Origin: JACCWP01 sp963801045
GTDB taxonomy: Bacteria; Actinomycetota; Actinomycetes; Propionibacteriales; Nocardioidaceae
Length of the DNA stretch: 64,000 bases
Direction: 5' to 3'
Assembly: GCA_963801045.1 (NCBI GenBank)
Contig: CAWDDC010000004.1
Span: 1,302,001-1,366,000, forward strand
Positions 1 through 6,613 of this stretch are shown piece after piece. The notes under the pieces were generated by a model, which saw nothing but the letters and a program-made list of their open reading frames with translations, had not been told where the DNA came from and did no database searches. Numbering within the stretch: the first letter of the stretch is position 1; each line of letters starts with the position of its first letter. Made by a program: the position numbers and the translations under genes.

Positions 1-279
1 ACGTACGAGACCGAGAACGGCTACAAGACCCGTGACTTCGAACGCGTCATCGACGAGGTGCAGGGCTTCTTCGAGGTGCACCGCGCGCTCGGCACCTGGC
101 CCGGCGGCGTCCACATCGAGCTCACCGGCGACGACGTGACCGAGTGCCTCGGTGGCGGCGCCAAGCTCGCGCCGATGGACCTGTCCAACCGCTACGAGTC
201 GGTGTGCGACCCGCGGCTCAACCGGGCCCAGTCGCTCGAGCTCGCGTTCCTGGTGGCGGAGATGCTCCGCTCGCGGTAG
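1..279 (+). CDS. aroG: Class II DAHP synthase, C-terminal fragment (cut by window edge)
   Basis: The reading frame is open from base 1 and ends at TAG 277-279, giving the last 92 residues. The tail motifs GGVHIELTGDDVTECLGGG and NRYESVCDPRLNRAQSLELAF are characteristic of class II (plant/AroG type) 3-deoxy-D-arabino-heptulosonate-7-phosphate synthases, which condense phosphoenolpyruvate and erythrose-4-phosphate at the entry to the shikimate pathway. The start and the N-terminal metal- and substrate-binding residues lie outside the window. A second, class I DAHP synthase gene sits 5 kb downstream but is frameshifted, so this gene may be the only working copy nearby. A perfect hairpin follows 6 nt after the stop. 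Confidence 0.93.
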   Translation, partial: TYETENGYKTRDFERVIDEVQGFFEVHRALGTWPGGVHIELTGDDVTECLGGGAKLAPMDLSNRYESVCDPRLNRAQSLELAFLVAEMLRSR

Positions 280-285
280 CTCTTC

Positions 286-313
286 GGGTTTCCCAAGGTC
301 GCTTGGGAAACCC
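286..313. terminator. Perfect 12-bp palindrome after aroG; member of dispersed palindrome family
   Basis: GGGTTTCCCAAG at 286-297 pairs perfectly with CTTGGGAAACCC at 302-313 around a GTCG loop. It begins 6 nt after the aroG stop, so it can act as a terminator, although no T-run follows. Closely related palindromes occur at 14874, 25175, 25233, 30084 and 30145. Confidence 0.7.
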
Positions 314-347
314 AAGCTCCCCGCGGGTTGTGACACGGGGGAACCTC

Positions 348-439
348 GGGTTTCGCGGGAGAAGCAGGTCGGGGTTCGCGGGAGAAGCAGGTCGGGGTTC
401 GCGGAAGAAGCACGTGGGGCTCGCGGCACCAGCAGGTGC
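348..439 (+). repeat. 23-bp tandem repeat, four copies
   Basis: Four consecutive 23-nt units run at 348-370, 371-393, 394-416 and 417-439, built on a GGGTTCGCGGGAGAAGCAGG core. Units 1 and 2 differ at one base, and units 3 and 4 diverge progressively. The array fills the gap between aroG and the AlaX gene and ends 27 nt before that gene's likely -10 box. No coding role is apparent. Confidence 0.8.
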
Positions 440-465
440 GTGTACGGGCCGGCGACGGCGCTGCG

Positions 466-471
466 TACGCT
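466..471 (+). promoter_or_regulatory. -10 box of leaderless AlaX gene
   Basis: TACGCT lies exactly 6 nt before the GTG at 478. That spacing puts the transcription start at or next to the start codon. There is no Shine-Dalgarno sequence between them. Confidence 0.55.
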
Positions 472-477
472 CGACGG

Positions 478-1224
478 GTGCCTCACCACACACATCGACT
501 CGAGCTCGACGACCAGACCCTGCGGGAGTGGGACGCGACGGTCCTGCACGTCAGCGACGGCACCGGCACGGACGGCGAGCGCGGCGTGGTGCTGGACCGT
601 TCGGCGTTCTACCCCGGCGGCGGCGGGCAGCCGCCCGACCACGGCGTGCTGCTGTGGGGTGGGGTGCAGACGCGGATCGTCGGGGTGCGCAAGGGCGACG
701 ACCTCGTGCTGGTGCCGCACGACGACGACCCGCTGCCGCCGATCGGCACGGCGGTGCGCGGCGCGATCGAGGACGAGCGGCGCAGCCTGCTGATGCGTAC
801 GCACTCCGGGCTGCACCTGCTGTCCGGCGTCGTGTTCCGTGACTTCGGCGCCATGGTCACCGGCGGCAACATGGAGCCGGGTGTCGCGCGGATGGACTTC
901 AACATGGAGTCGGTGCCGCCCGACTTCAAGGCCACCGTCGAGGCTGCGTGCAACGTCGAGGTCGACGCCGACCGGCGGATCGAGGTGTCCGTGCTGCCGC
1001 GGGCAGAGGCGTTTGCGATCCCCGACATCATCCGCACCGCCACCAACCTCGTCCCGCCGGACGTGGAGGTGGTGCGCATCGTCGACATCCTCGGCCTCGA
1101 CACCCAGGCCGACGCCGGCACGCACGTCGCGTCGACGCGCCAGATCGGGCGGCTCGAGGTGGCCAAGATCGAGAACAAGGGCCGTGGCTTCCGCCGCGTC
1201 CGGCTGCGCGTCGCCGACGCCTGA
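478..1224 (+). CDS. Alanyl-tRNA editing protein, AlaX type
   Basis: A 248-residue stand-alone editing-domain protein, expected to hydrolyse Ser-tRNA(Ala) or Gly-tRNA(Ala) and so correct AlaRS mischarging in the cytoplasm. Visible motifs are FYPGGGGQPPD near the N-terminus, the zinc motif HSGLHLL (HxxxH) and the second metal segment TQADAGTHVAST. In that segment the Cys of the usual CGGTH is Asp, a variant compatible with metal binding. The start is the GTG at 478, because it follows a well-spaced -10 box and gives the expected N-terminus; a longer in-frame GTG at 436 would run into the tandem repeat. The threonine aldolase gene follows after 24 nt with its own -10. Confidence 0.85.
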   Translation: MPHHTHRLELDDQTLREWDATVLHVSDGTGTDGERGVVLDRSAFYPGGGGQPPDHGVLLWGGVQTRIVGVRKGDDLVLVPHDDDPLPPIGTAVRGAIEDERRSLLMRTHSGLHLLSGVVFRDFGAMVTGGNMEPGVARMDFNMESVPPDFKATVEAACNVEVDADRRIEVSVLPRAEAFAIPDIIRTATNLVPPDVEVVRIVDILGLDTQADAGTHVASTRQIGRLEVAKIENKGRGFRRVRLRVADA

Positions 1225-1235
1225 GCAGGGGACCG

Positions 1236-1241
1236 TACGCT
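1236..1241 (+). promoter_or_regulatory. -10 box of leaderless ltaE
   Basis: TACGCT is followed by 7 nt and then the GTG start at 1249. It is identical to the AlaX -10 box and has no ribosome binding site after it. Confidence 0.5.
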
Positions 1242-1248
1242 GACGCGG

Positions 1249-2286
1249 GTGACCCCTGAGCACCCGATCGACCTGCGCAGCGACACCGTCAGCCGTCCGA
1301 CCGAGGCGATGCGGGCCGCGATGTCGGCCGCGGAGGTCGGCGACGACGTCTACTCCGAGGACCCCACGGTCCTGGCGCTGGAGGAGCGGGTGGCCGCCAT
1401 GTTCGGCCACGAGGCGGCCCTGTTCACGGTCACCGGGTCGATGGCCAACCTGCTGGCCGTGCGGTCGGTCGCGCCCACCGGCACGGACGTGCTCTGCGAG
1501 GCCGACGCCCACATCGCCCGGGCCGAGATGGGCGCGCACGCGGCGCTGTTCGGCGTCACCACCCGCACGTGGACGCATCCGCGCGGGCTGCTCGACCTGA
1601 CGCAGGTCGAGCAGTTGCTGGCCCCGGATCTCGGCCCGTTCCTGGTACGGACCACGGCCGTTTCGGTGGAGAACACGCACAACTTCGGCGGCGGCTCGGT
1701 GCAGCCGCTGGGGCTGCTGCAGGACCTGCGCGCACTCGCCGACCGACACACGCTCGCGGTGCACCTCGACGGTGCCCGGATCTGGAACGCGCACGTCGCC
1801 ACCGGCATCCCGCTGGAGACGTACGGTGCCGTGGCCGACGTGCTGGGTGTCTGCCTGTCCAAGGGCCTGGGTGCGCCGGTCGGGTCCCTGCTGGTCGGTC
1901 CCGCCGAGGTGGTCACCGAGGGCAGGGTCTGGCGCAAGCGGCTCGGCGGCGGCTGGCGGCAGGCGGGCGTGCTGGCCGCGGCCGGCATGCACGCACTCGA
2001 CCACCACGTCGAGCGGCTGGCCGACGACCACGCACACGCGCGGGTGCTGGCCGAGGCGTGCGGGGTCGACCCGGCCGGGGTCGAGTCCAACATCGTGGCG
2101 GTGCCGTGCGCCGACGCTCCCGCCGTCATCGCCGCCGCGCGGGACGAGGGCGTGCTGGTGGGGGCCGTCGGCGCGCGTACGGTCCGGCTGGTCACGCACC
2201 TGCACGTCGACGACCGCGACACCGCGACGGCCGCGGACGTGCTGGGCCGCGTGCTCGGCCGGGACCAGGTCCGGAAGGGCGCCTGA
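1249..2286 (+). CDS. ltaE: Low-specificity L-threonine aldolase
   Basis: A 345-residue PLP-dependent fold-type I enzyme that cleaves L-threonine or allo-threonine to glycine and acetaldehyde. The N-terminal IDLRSDTVSRPTEAMR and the GDDVYSEDPT segment are family signatures. The PLP lysine is in CLSKGLGAPVGS (about K205), and HLDGARIWNA carries the Asp-Gly-Ala-Arg cofactor contacts. The length is normal for the family. The GTG start follows a leaderless-type -10 box. The next gene starts 1 nt after the stop, so the two are probably co-transcribed. Confidence 0.93.
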   Translation: MTPEHPIDLRSDTVSRPTEAMRAAMSAAEVGDDVYSEDPTVLALEERVAAMFGHEAALFTVTGSMANLLAVRSVAPTGTDVLCEADAHIARAEMGAHAALFGVTTRTWTHPRGLLDLTQVEQLLAPDLGPFLVRTTAVSVENTHNFGGGSVQPLGLLQDLRALADRHTLAVHLDGARIWNAHVATGIPLETYGAVADVLGVCLSKGLGAPVGSLLVGPAEVVTEGRVWRKRLGGGWRQAGVLAAAGMHALDHHVERLADDHAHARVLAEACGVDPAGVESNIVAVPCADAPAVIAAARDEGVLVGAVGARTVRLVTHLHVDDRDTATAADVLGRVLGRDQVRKGA

Positions 2287-2287
2287 G

Positions 2288-3481
2288 GTGCCCGACCAGA
2301 CCGAGCAGCGCGTCTTCCTGCACGTCGGTGCCCCCAAGACCGGAACGACGTTCGTGCAGACGGCGCTGTGGGACCACCGGGAGGCGCTGCGCGAGCAGGG
2401 CGTGCTCTACCCCGCCGAGCACTACGACGACCACTTCTTCGCGGCCGTCGACCTGCAGCAGCTGGACTTCCACGGCGAGCCGCGCCGCGAGGCCGACGGC
2501 GCGTGGGCTCGGGTGAGTGCGGCGGCGCGGGAGTGGCCGGGCAGCACGGTCATCTCGCACGACGTGTTCGCGAGCGCCAGCACCGACCAGGTGCGGCGGG
2601 CGATCGCAGACCTGGCCCCTGCGCAGGTGCACGTGGTCTACACCGCCCGGGACCTCGCGCGGCAGCTGCCGTCGCACTGGCAGGAGGACGTCAAGCACGG
2701 CAGCACCCAGCCTCTGTCGGAGTGGTACGACGCGGTCAGTCGTCGCGACGACGAGCGCTGGGAGTGGCGCTGGTTCTGGCAGACCGAGGAGCTGCCGGAC
2801 GTCCTGGCCCGCTGGGGCGGCTCGTTGCCGCCGGAGCAGGTGCACGTGGTCACCGTGCCGCCGCTGCGGGCGGGTCTGGACGTGCTGTGGCTGCGGTTCT
2901 GCTCGGTGGTGGGGATCGACCCCAGCACCGTCGACCTCGCCGCCGTGCAGCACACCAACACCAGCCTCGGCCTCGTCGAGGTGGAGCTGCTGCGCCGGGT
3001 CAACGCCTCGCTCGGCGACGGCCTCCCGCAACGCGACTACGAGCACCTGGTCAAGGGAGCGTTCGCCCACGAGACGTTGGCGCTGCGCCCGCAGGGCCGG
3101 CGCGCGGTCGCACCCGGAGGCTCCGCCGAGGCGACCGCGGCGATGGCGCGTGCCTGGGTCGACGACCTCCGTACGCGCGGCGTCGACGTGGTCGGCGACA
3201 CCGAAGACCTGCTGCCCGCGTCCACCTCGGAGCCGCCCGAGCCGCCCGCCGACTCCGAGCTGGCCGACGTTGCCGCCTGGTCGACCGCACAGCTGCTGCT
3301 GCGGCTGCACGCCGAGCGGGCCGCGCACGGCGAGGAGGTCGACCACCTGCGGGCCGAGAACGACCGGCGGCAGCACGAGCTGGACGAGCTGCACGCCCGG
3401 ATGCGCCGCATCGACGAGCACCCGCTGGTGAAGCTGCGCTACCGGGCCCGGCGCGGCCTCGACCGGCTCCGGCGCCGCTGA
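2288..3481 (+). CDS. Sulfotransferase-family-like protein with C-terminal coiled coil
   Basis: A 397-residue protein whose N-terminus carries FLHVGAPKTGTTFVQ, matching the 5'-phosphosulfate (PAPS) binding loop of sulfotransferases. A later segment with VHVVYTARDL fits the 3'-phosphate loop region. This suggests transfer of sulfate from PAPS to an unknown acceptor. The last 90 residues are different: an alanine/proline linker followed by a charged helix (RLHAERAAHGEEVDHLRAEN) likely to form a coiled coil, ending in a very basic tail. The GTG start lies 1 nt after the ltaE stop, so translation is probably coupled. The substrate is unknown. Confidence 0.7.
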   Translation: MPDQTEQRVFLHVGAPKTGTTFVQTALWDHREALREQGVLYPAEHYDDHFFAAVDLQQLDFHGEPRREADGAWARVSAAAREWPGSTVISHDVFASASTDQVRRAIADLAPAQVHVVYTARDLARQLPSHWQEDVKHGSTQPLSEWYDAVSRRDDERWEWRWFWQTEELPDVLARWGGSLPPEQVHVVTVPPLRAGLDVLWLRFCSVVGIDPSTVDLAAVQHTNTSLGLVEVELLRRVNASLGDGLPQRDYEHLVKGAFAHETLALRPQGRRAVAPGGSAEATAAMARAWVDDLRTRGVDVVGDTEDLLPASTSEPPEPPADSELADVAAWSTAQLLLRLHAERAAHGEEVDHLRAENDRRQHELDELHARMRRIDEHPLVKLRYRARRGLDRLRRR

Positions 3482-3501
3482 CCCGTCCTCGCCCCGCCCC
3501 G

Positions 3502-3559
3502 GTTGTGGCGGCAACACGCCGGCGACGCGCCGTACGAGCCGGCCGGATGCCGCCACAAC
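3502..3559. terminator. Bidirectional hairpin between convergent genes
   Basis: GTTGTGGCGGCA at 3502-3513 is exactly complementary to TGCCGCCACAAC at 3548-3559, with a 34-nt loop. It lies between the convergent sulfotransferase-like (+) and VOC (-) genes, where a shared terminator is expected. Confidence 0.6.
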
Positions 3560-3598
3560 GCGGGGGGCGCAGCAGACGGGTGCGGCGAACCGCGCGGG

Positions 3599-4843
3599 TC
3601 AGAGGCCGCCGAGGTAGAACGGCATGCCCTGGTCGTCGGCGCAGGTCGCGGACAGCCCGTACGGCTTCTGCTCGACGTCGTCGGCCGTGCCGCCGGCCAG
3701 CCGCACCCGCACGACGGCGCCGTGGATGTCGTCGACCCGCCACATCGGCACGGCCCGGGTCTCGCTGCTGTCGTCGGGGATGCCGACCATCGGGTGCACG
3801 TCGGGGTCGCCGTCCGGTCCGGTCCGCCACCCCAGCACCGCCGCGTAGAACGCGCGGGTCCGTGCGCCGTCGGGGGCCTCCATCGTGAGGTACGCCAGGT
3901 CGCCGGGGCGCTCGCCGTTGCGCGGGGTGCGCTCGGCCGGTGCGGCGGACAGCTCCAGGGCGAAGAACTCGGCACCCTGGTCGTCGACGCAGTGCGCCAT
4001 CCGGCCGTACGGCGTGTGCGTCGCTTCCTCGGCGGTGCCGCCCGCCTCGCGCACCCGGCGCACGGCGGCGTCGACGTCGTCGACCTGCCAGCAGCACTGG
4101 ATGGTGCGGTCGGACCGTCCGCCCCAGATGCCCATCGGCAGGGTGGTGCCGCTGATCTGCCGGCCCTCCTCGATCGAGCCCGGGCCGACGTCCCAGCCGA
4201 GCACGGAGTGGTAGAACGCCGCCGCCCGGTCGGCGTCGGGCGTGCACAGCGTCGCGTAGGCGAGGTCGCCGACCCCGGTGCTGCTCGCGCTGTCGGTGCG
4301 GGCGGCAGGTGCGGCCGGCGTGGCCGGCAGCCCCTGCAGCATCCAGCGGTGGCCGTAGGGGTCGTGCACGACCGCGGTGCGGCCGTACGGGTTGTCGTCG
4401 GGTTCGCGCTCGAGTCGCGCGCCGGCCGCCACCGCCTGGTCGGTGGCGGCGTCGACGTCGGGCACGGTCAGCACCATGCTCACCGCTGCCGCCCCCGACG
4501 GCGGGGCGACCGTCGGCAGCGCGGCTCCCTCGGCGAGGTAGAACACCGCCCCGTTGACCAGCATCTCGGCGTGCCCGACGGTGCCGTCGGACATCTCGTA
4601 GCGTTCGCCGCGCTCGGTGGCGCCGAACGCCACGGCGTACCAGCCGAGTGCTCCGCGTCCGTCGCTGACCATCAGGTACGGGACGACGCCGGTCGGGACG
4701 GCAGCGGACATGAGGGATCCTCCTGAGGGGGTGAGGGCACGCTCGACCTCGGCGCGCAGCCGGGCGGCGAAGGTGGGGTCGGGCTCGACGGGCTGCACGG
4801 GCCGTCGGAGCACGTCCAGCGGGTCGCGGCGGGGTCCGGTCAT
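3599..4843 (-). CDS. Three-domain VOC/glyoxalase-fold protein coupled to ECF sigma factor
   Basis: The product is 414 residues from the ATG at 4843, whose ATGA overlaps the TGA of the sigma gene. Three tandem vicinal-oxygen-chelate modules are visible, marked by VPYLMVSDGRGALGWY, LAYATLCTPDADRAAAFYHSVLGW and LAYLTMEAPDGARTRAFYAAVLGW. This fold usually binds a small hydrophobic ligand or metal; the substrate here is unknown. The first 44 residues (DPLDVLRRPVQPVEPDPTFAARLR) are not VOC-like. An alternative start at ATG 4711 has a perfect AGGAGG ribosome binding site and would give just the VOC domains (370 residues). Both products may be made. Confidence 0.78.
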   Translation of the reverse strand: MTGPRRDPLDVLRRPVQPVEPDPTFAARLRAEVERALTPSGGSLMSAAVPTGVVPYLMVSDGRGALGWYAVAFGATERGERYEMSDGTVGHAEMLVNGAVFYLAEGAALPTVAPPSGAAAVSMVLTVPDVDAATDQAVAAGARLEREPDDNPYGRTAVVHDPYGHRWMLQGLPATPAAPAARTDSASSTGVGDLAYATLCTPDADRAAAFYHSVLGWDVGPGSIEEGRQISGTTLPMGIWGGRSDRTIQCCWQVDDVDAAVRRVREAGGTAEEATHTPYGRMAHCVDDQGAEFFALELSAAPAERTPRNGERPGDLAYLTMEAPDGARTRAFYAAVLGWRTGPDGDPDVHPMVGIPDDSSETRAVPMWRVDDIHGAVVRVRLAGGTADDVEQKPYGLSATCADDQGMPFYLGGL

Positions 4844-5367
4844 GACGGCTCCTCCTCCCCGTAGGCGGCTCGGAAGGCACGCCGGGCGCGTACCAGCAGG
4901 GTCTCGGTGGCCTGCACGCCGCGGCCGAGCACGGCGGCCACCTCGCGCACCGGCAGGTCGTCGACGTAGCGCAGCACCAGCGCGGTGCGGTGCTGACTGG
5001 CGAGGCCGGCGAGTGTCTCGCGGGCGCGCAGCGCGTCCAGCGTGGCGTCCCACGGGTCGTCGTCGTCGGGCGCTGCGACCGCCCGGTCACCGCCCACCAC
5101 CCGCAGGCCGCGCAGCTCGCGCTCGCGCCGGCGCCAGTGGTCGACCAGCTTGTGCCGGGCGATGCCGACCAGCCAGCCCGTGCTCGGCGTGGTGCAGGTG
5201 CCGCGGCGTACGGCGTCGACCGCGGCCAGGAACGTCTCCGCGGTCAGGTCCTCGGCCAGCGCCGACGCACCGCACCGCGCGAGCAGGTAGCCGTAGACCT
5301 GGCCGAGCGCGTGGTCGTAGAGCGCGAGCAGCCGGTCGCCCGGGTCGGTCGCACGGCTGGGCTCCAC
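4840..5367 (-). CDS. ECF-family RNA polymerase sigma factor
   Basis: A 175-residue sigma-70 family factor of the extracytoplasmic function type. Region 2 is visible around DRLLALYDHALGQVYGYLL and GWLVGIARHKLVDHWRRRERE. Region 4 is the helix-turn-helix segment LRYVDDLPVREVAAVLGRGVQATETLLVRARRAF. It would direct RNA polymerase to a small regulon. No anti-sigma factor gene with membrane segments is adjacent. Instead the gene overlaps by 4 nt the start of the three-domain VOC gene, so the two are co-translated and the VOC protein is a plausible modulator or target. The start is the GTG at 5367. Confidence 0.88.
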   Translation of the reverse strand: MEPSRATDPGDRLLALYDHALGQVYGYLLARCGASALAEDLTAETFLAAVDAVRRGTCTTPSTGWLVGIARHKLVDHWRRRERELRGLRVVGGDRAVAAPDDDDPWDATLDALRARETLAGLASQHRTALVLRYVDDLPVREVAAVLGRGVQATETLLVRARRAFRAAYGEEEPS

Positions 5368-5405
5368 ACCCTCATCGTCGTACGGCAGCGCCGAACTCCG
5401 ACACC

Positions 5406-5430
5406 CTGACCTCGCACCAGGCGAGGTCAG
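5406..5430 (-). terminator. Terminator hairpin after aroF
   Basis: CTGACCTCGC at 5406-5415 pairs perfectly with GCGAGGTCAG at 5421-5430 (5-nt loop). It begins 6 nt beyond the minus-strand aroF stop and precedes the sigma factor gene. Confidence 0.6.
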
Positions 5431-5435
5431 CCGGG

Positions 5436-6483
5436 TCAGCCGGCGCCGTCCGGGACGGCCGGGGCGCGACCGAGCAGCGGCGGCAGGGTGCGCACCGCCT
5501 GGGCGAGCTCACGCAGCTCCCGGCCGACCAGCGCCTGGGGTCCGTCGCACAGCGCGTCCTCGGGTGCCGGGTGGACGTCGACGATGATCCCGTCGGCGCC
5601 CACCCCGATCGCGGCCCGCGACAACGGCACGATCAGCTCGTGCCGCCCGCTGGCGTGCGACGGGTCGACGATCACTGGCAGGTGCGAGGTGGCCTGGGCG
5701 ACCGGCACTGCCGAGATGTCGAGGGTGTTGCGGGTCGCGGTCTCGAACGTGCGGATGCCGCGCTCGCACAGCACGATGTCGAGGGAGCCGCGCTGGGCGA
5801 TGTACTCCGCGGCCATCAGCCACTCCTCGACGGTGGCCTGCATGCCCCGCTTGAGCAGCACCGGCTTGCCCACCCGTCCCACGGCCTGCAGCAGCCCGAA
5901 GTTCTGCATGTTGCGGGTGCCGATCTGCAGCATGTCGGAGTGCTCGGCGACCTCGTCGACGTCGGTGGCCTCGGTCACCTCCGTCACGACCGGCATGCCC
6001 GACCGCCTCGCCGACCTCCGCCAGGATCCGCAGCCCGGCGCTGCCGAGCCCCTGGAAGGCGTACGGGGAGGTGCGCGGCTTGAACGCGCCGCCGCGCAGC
6101 AGCTGGGCACCGGCGGCCGCAGCCATGTGGGCGGCCTGCGCGGTCTGGTCGGCGCTCTCGACGGCGCACGGCCCGGCGATGAAGGTGAACGTGCCCGGCC
6201 CGATCGGCACCCGGTGCCCGAGCCGGCCCACCCAGACCACGGAGCGCTCGGGATGGTGCTCGCGGCTGACCAGCTTGTACGGCACCGAGATCCGGTGCAC
6301 GTCGGCGACGCCCGGCATCGCGCGCAGCTCGAGCCCGCTGAACGCGTCGACGTCGCCGACCAGCCCGATGATCGTGCGGACCACGCCGCGGCTCACGAAG
6401 GCCTGGCCGCCGGCTGCCTCCACCCGCTCGACGACGTGTCGCACGTCGTGGTCGGTGGCGCTCGCGCTCATCACGACGACCAT
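5436..6483 (-). pseudogene. aroF: Class I (AroF Ibeta) DAHP synthase, disrupted by a +1 frameshift
   Basis: The N-terminal part (from ATG 6483, AGGAG 6 nt upstream, MVVVMSAS) has a ferredoxin-like regulatory domain, then the catalytic barrel with FIAGPCAVES and FKPRTSPYAFQGLG. The frame breaks after ILAEVGEAVG. From about 6000 downward the correct continuation (MPVVTEVTEATDVDEVAEHSDMLQIGTRNMQNF, given here only by its ends MPVVTEV and NMQNF) lies in another frame and runs to the stop at 5436. Removing one C from the CCC at 5998-6000 (plus strand) restores a single frame of 348 codons, the normal length. The span is 1048 nt, one more than a multiple of three. It may be a real pseudogene or a sequencing error. 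Confidence 0.85.
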
Positions 6484-6504
6484 GCACTGCTCCTGACGAT
6501 CGAA

Positions 6505-6530
6505 GAGCCCCGGTCGGTCGACCGGGGCTC
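6505..6530 (-). promoter_or_regulatory. 12-bp hairpin in the aroF leader (possible attenuator)
   Basis: GAGCCCCGGTCG at 6505-6516 is a perfect inverted match to CGACCGGGGCTC at 6519-6530. It lies 22 nt upstream of the aroF start on the minus strand, between the pknL stop and the aroF ribosome binding site. It could terminate pknL or attenuate aroF. No aromatic-rich leader peptide was found in front of it. Confidence 0.5.
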
Positions 6531-6613
6531 ACGGGTGGCGCGACGCCGCACCCTAGACCGCGTCATCCGGCGGCCGGACGCGCATTCCCGCATCCTGGAC
6601 GCCGCGCCGCCGG

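Noticed and set aside
348..439. Tandem repeat as a possible CRISPR array
   Set aside because: Units are directly adjacent with no spacers, and no cas gene is nearby.
436..477. Upstream GTG that would extend the AlaX protein by 14 residues
   Set aside because: It lies at the edge of the 23-bp tandem repeat and upstream of the -10 box at 466; the extension has no family match.
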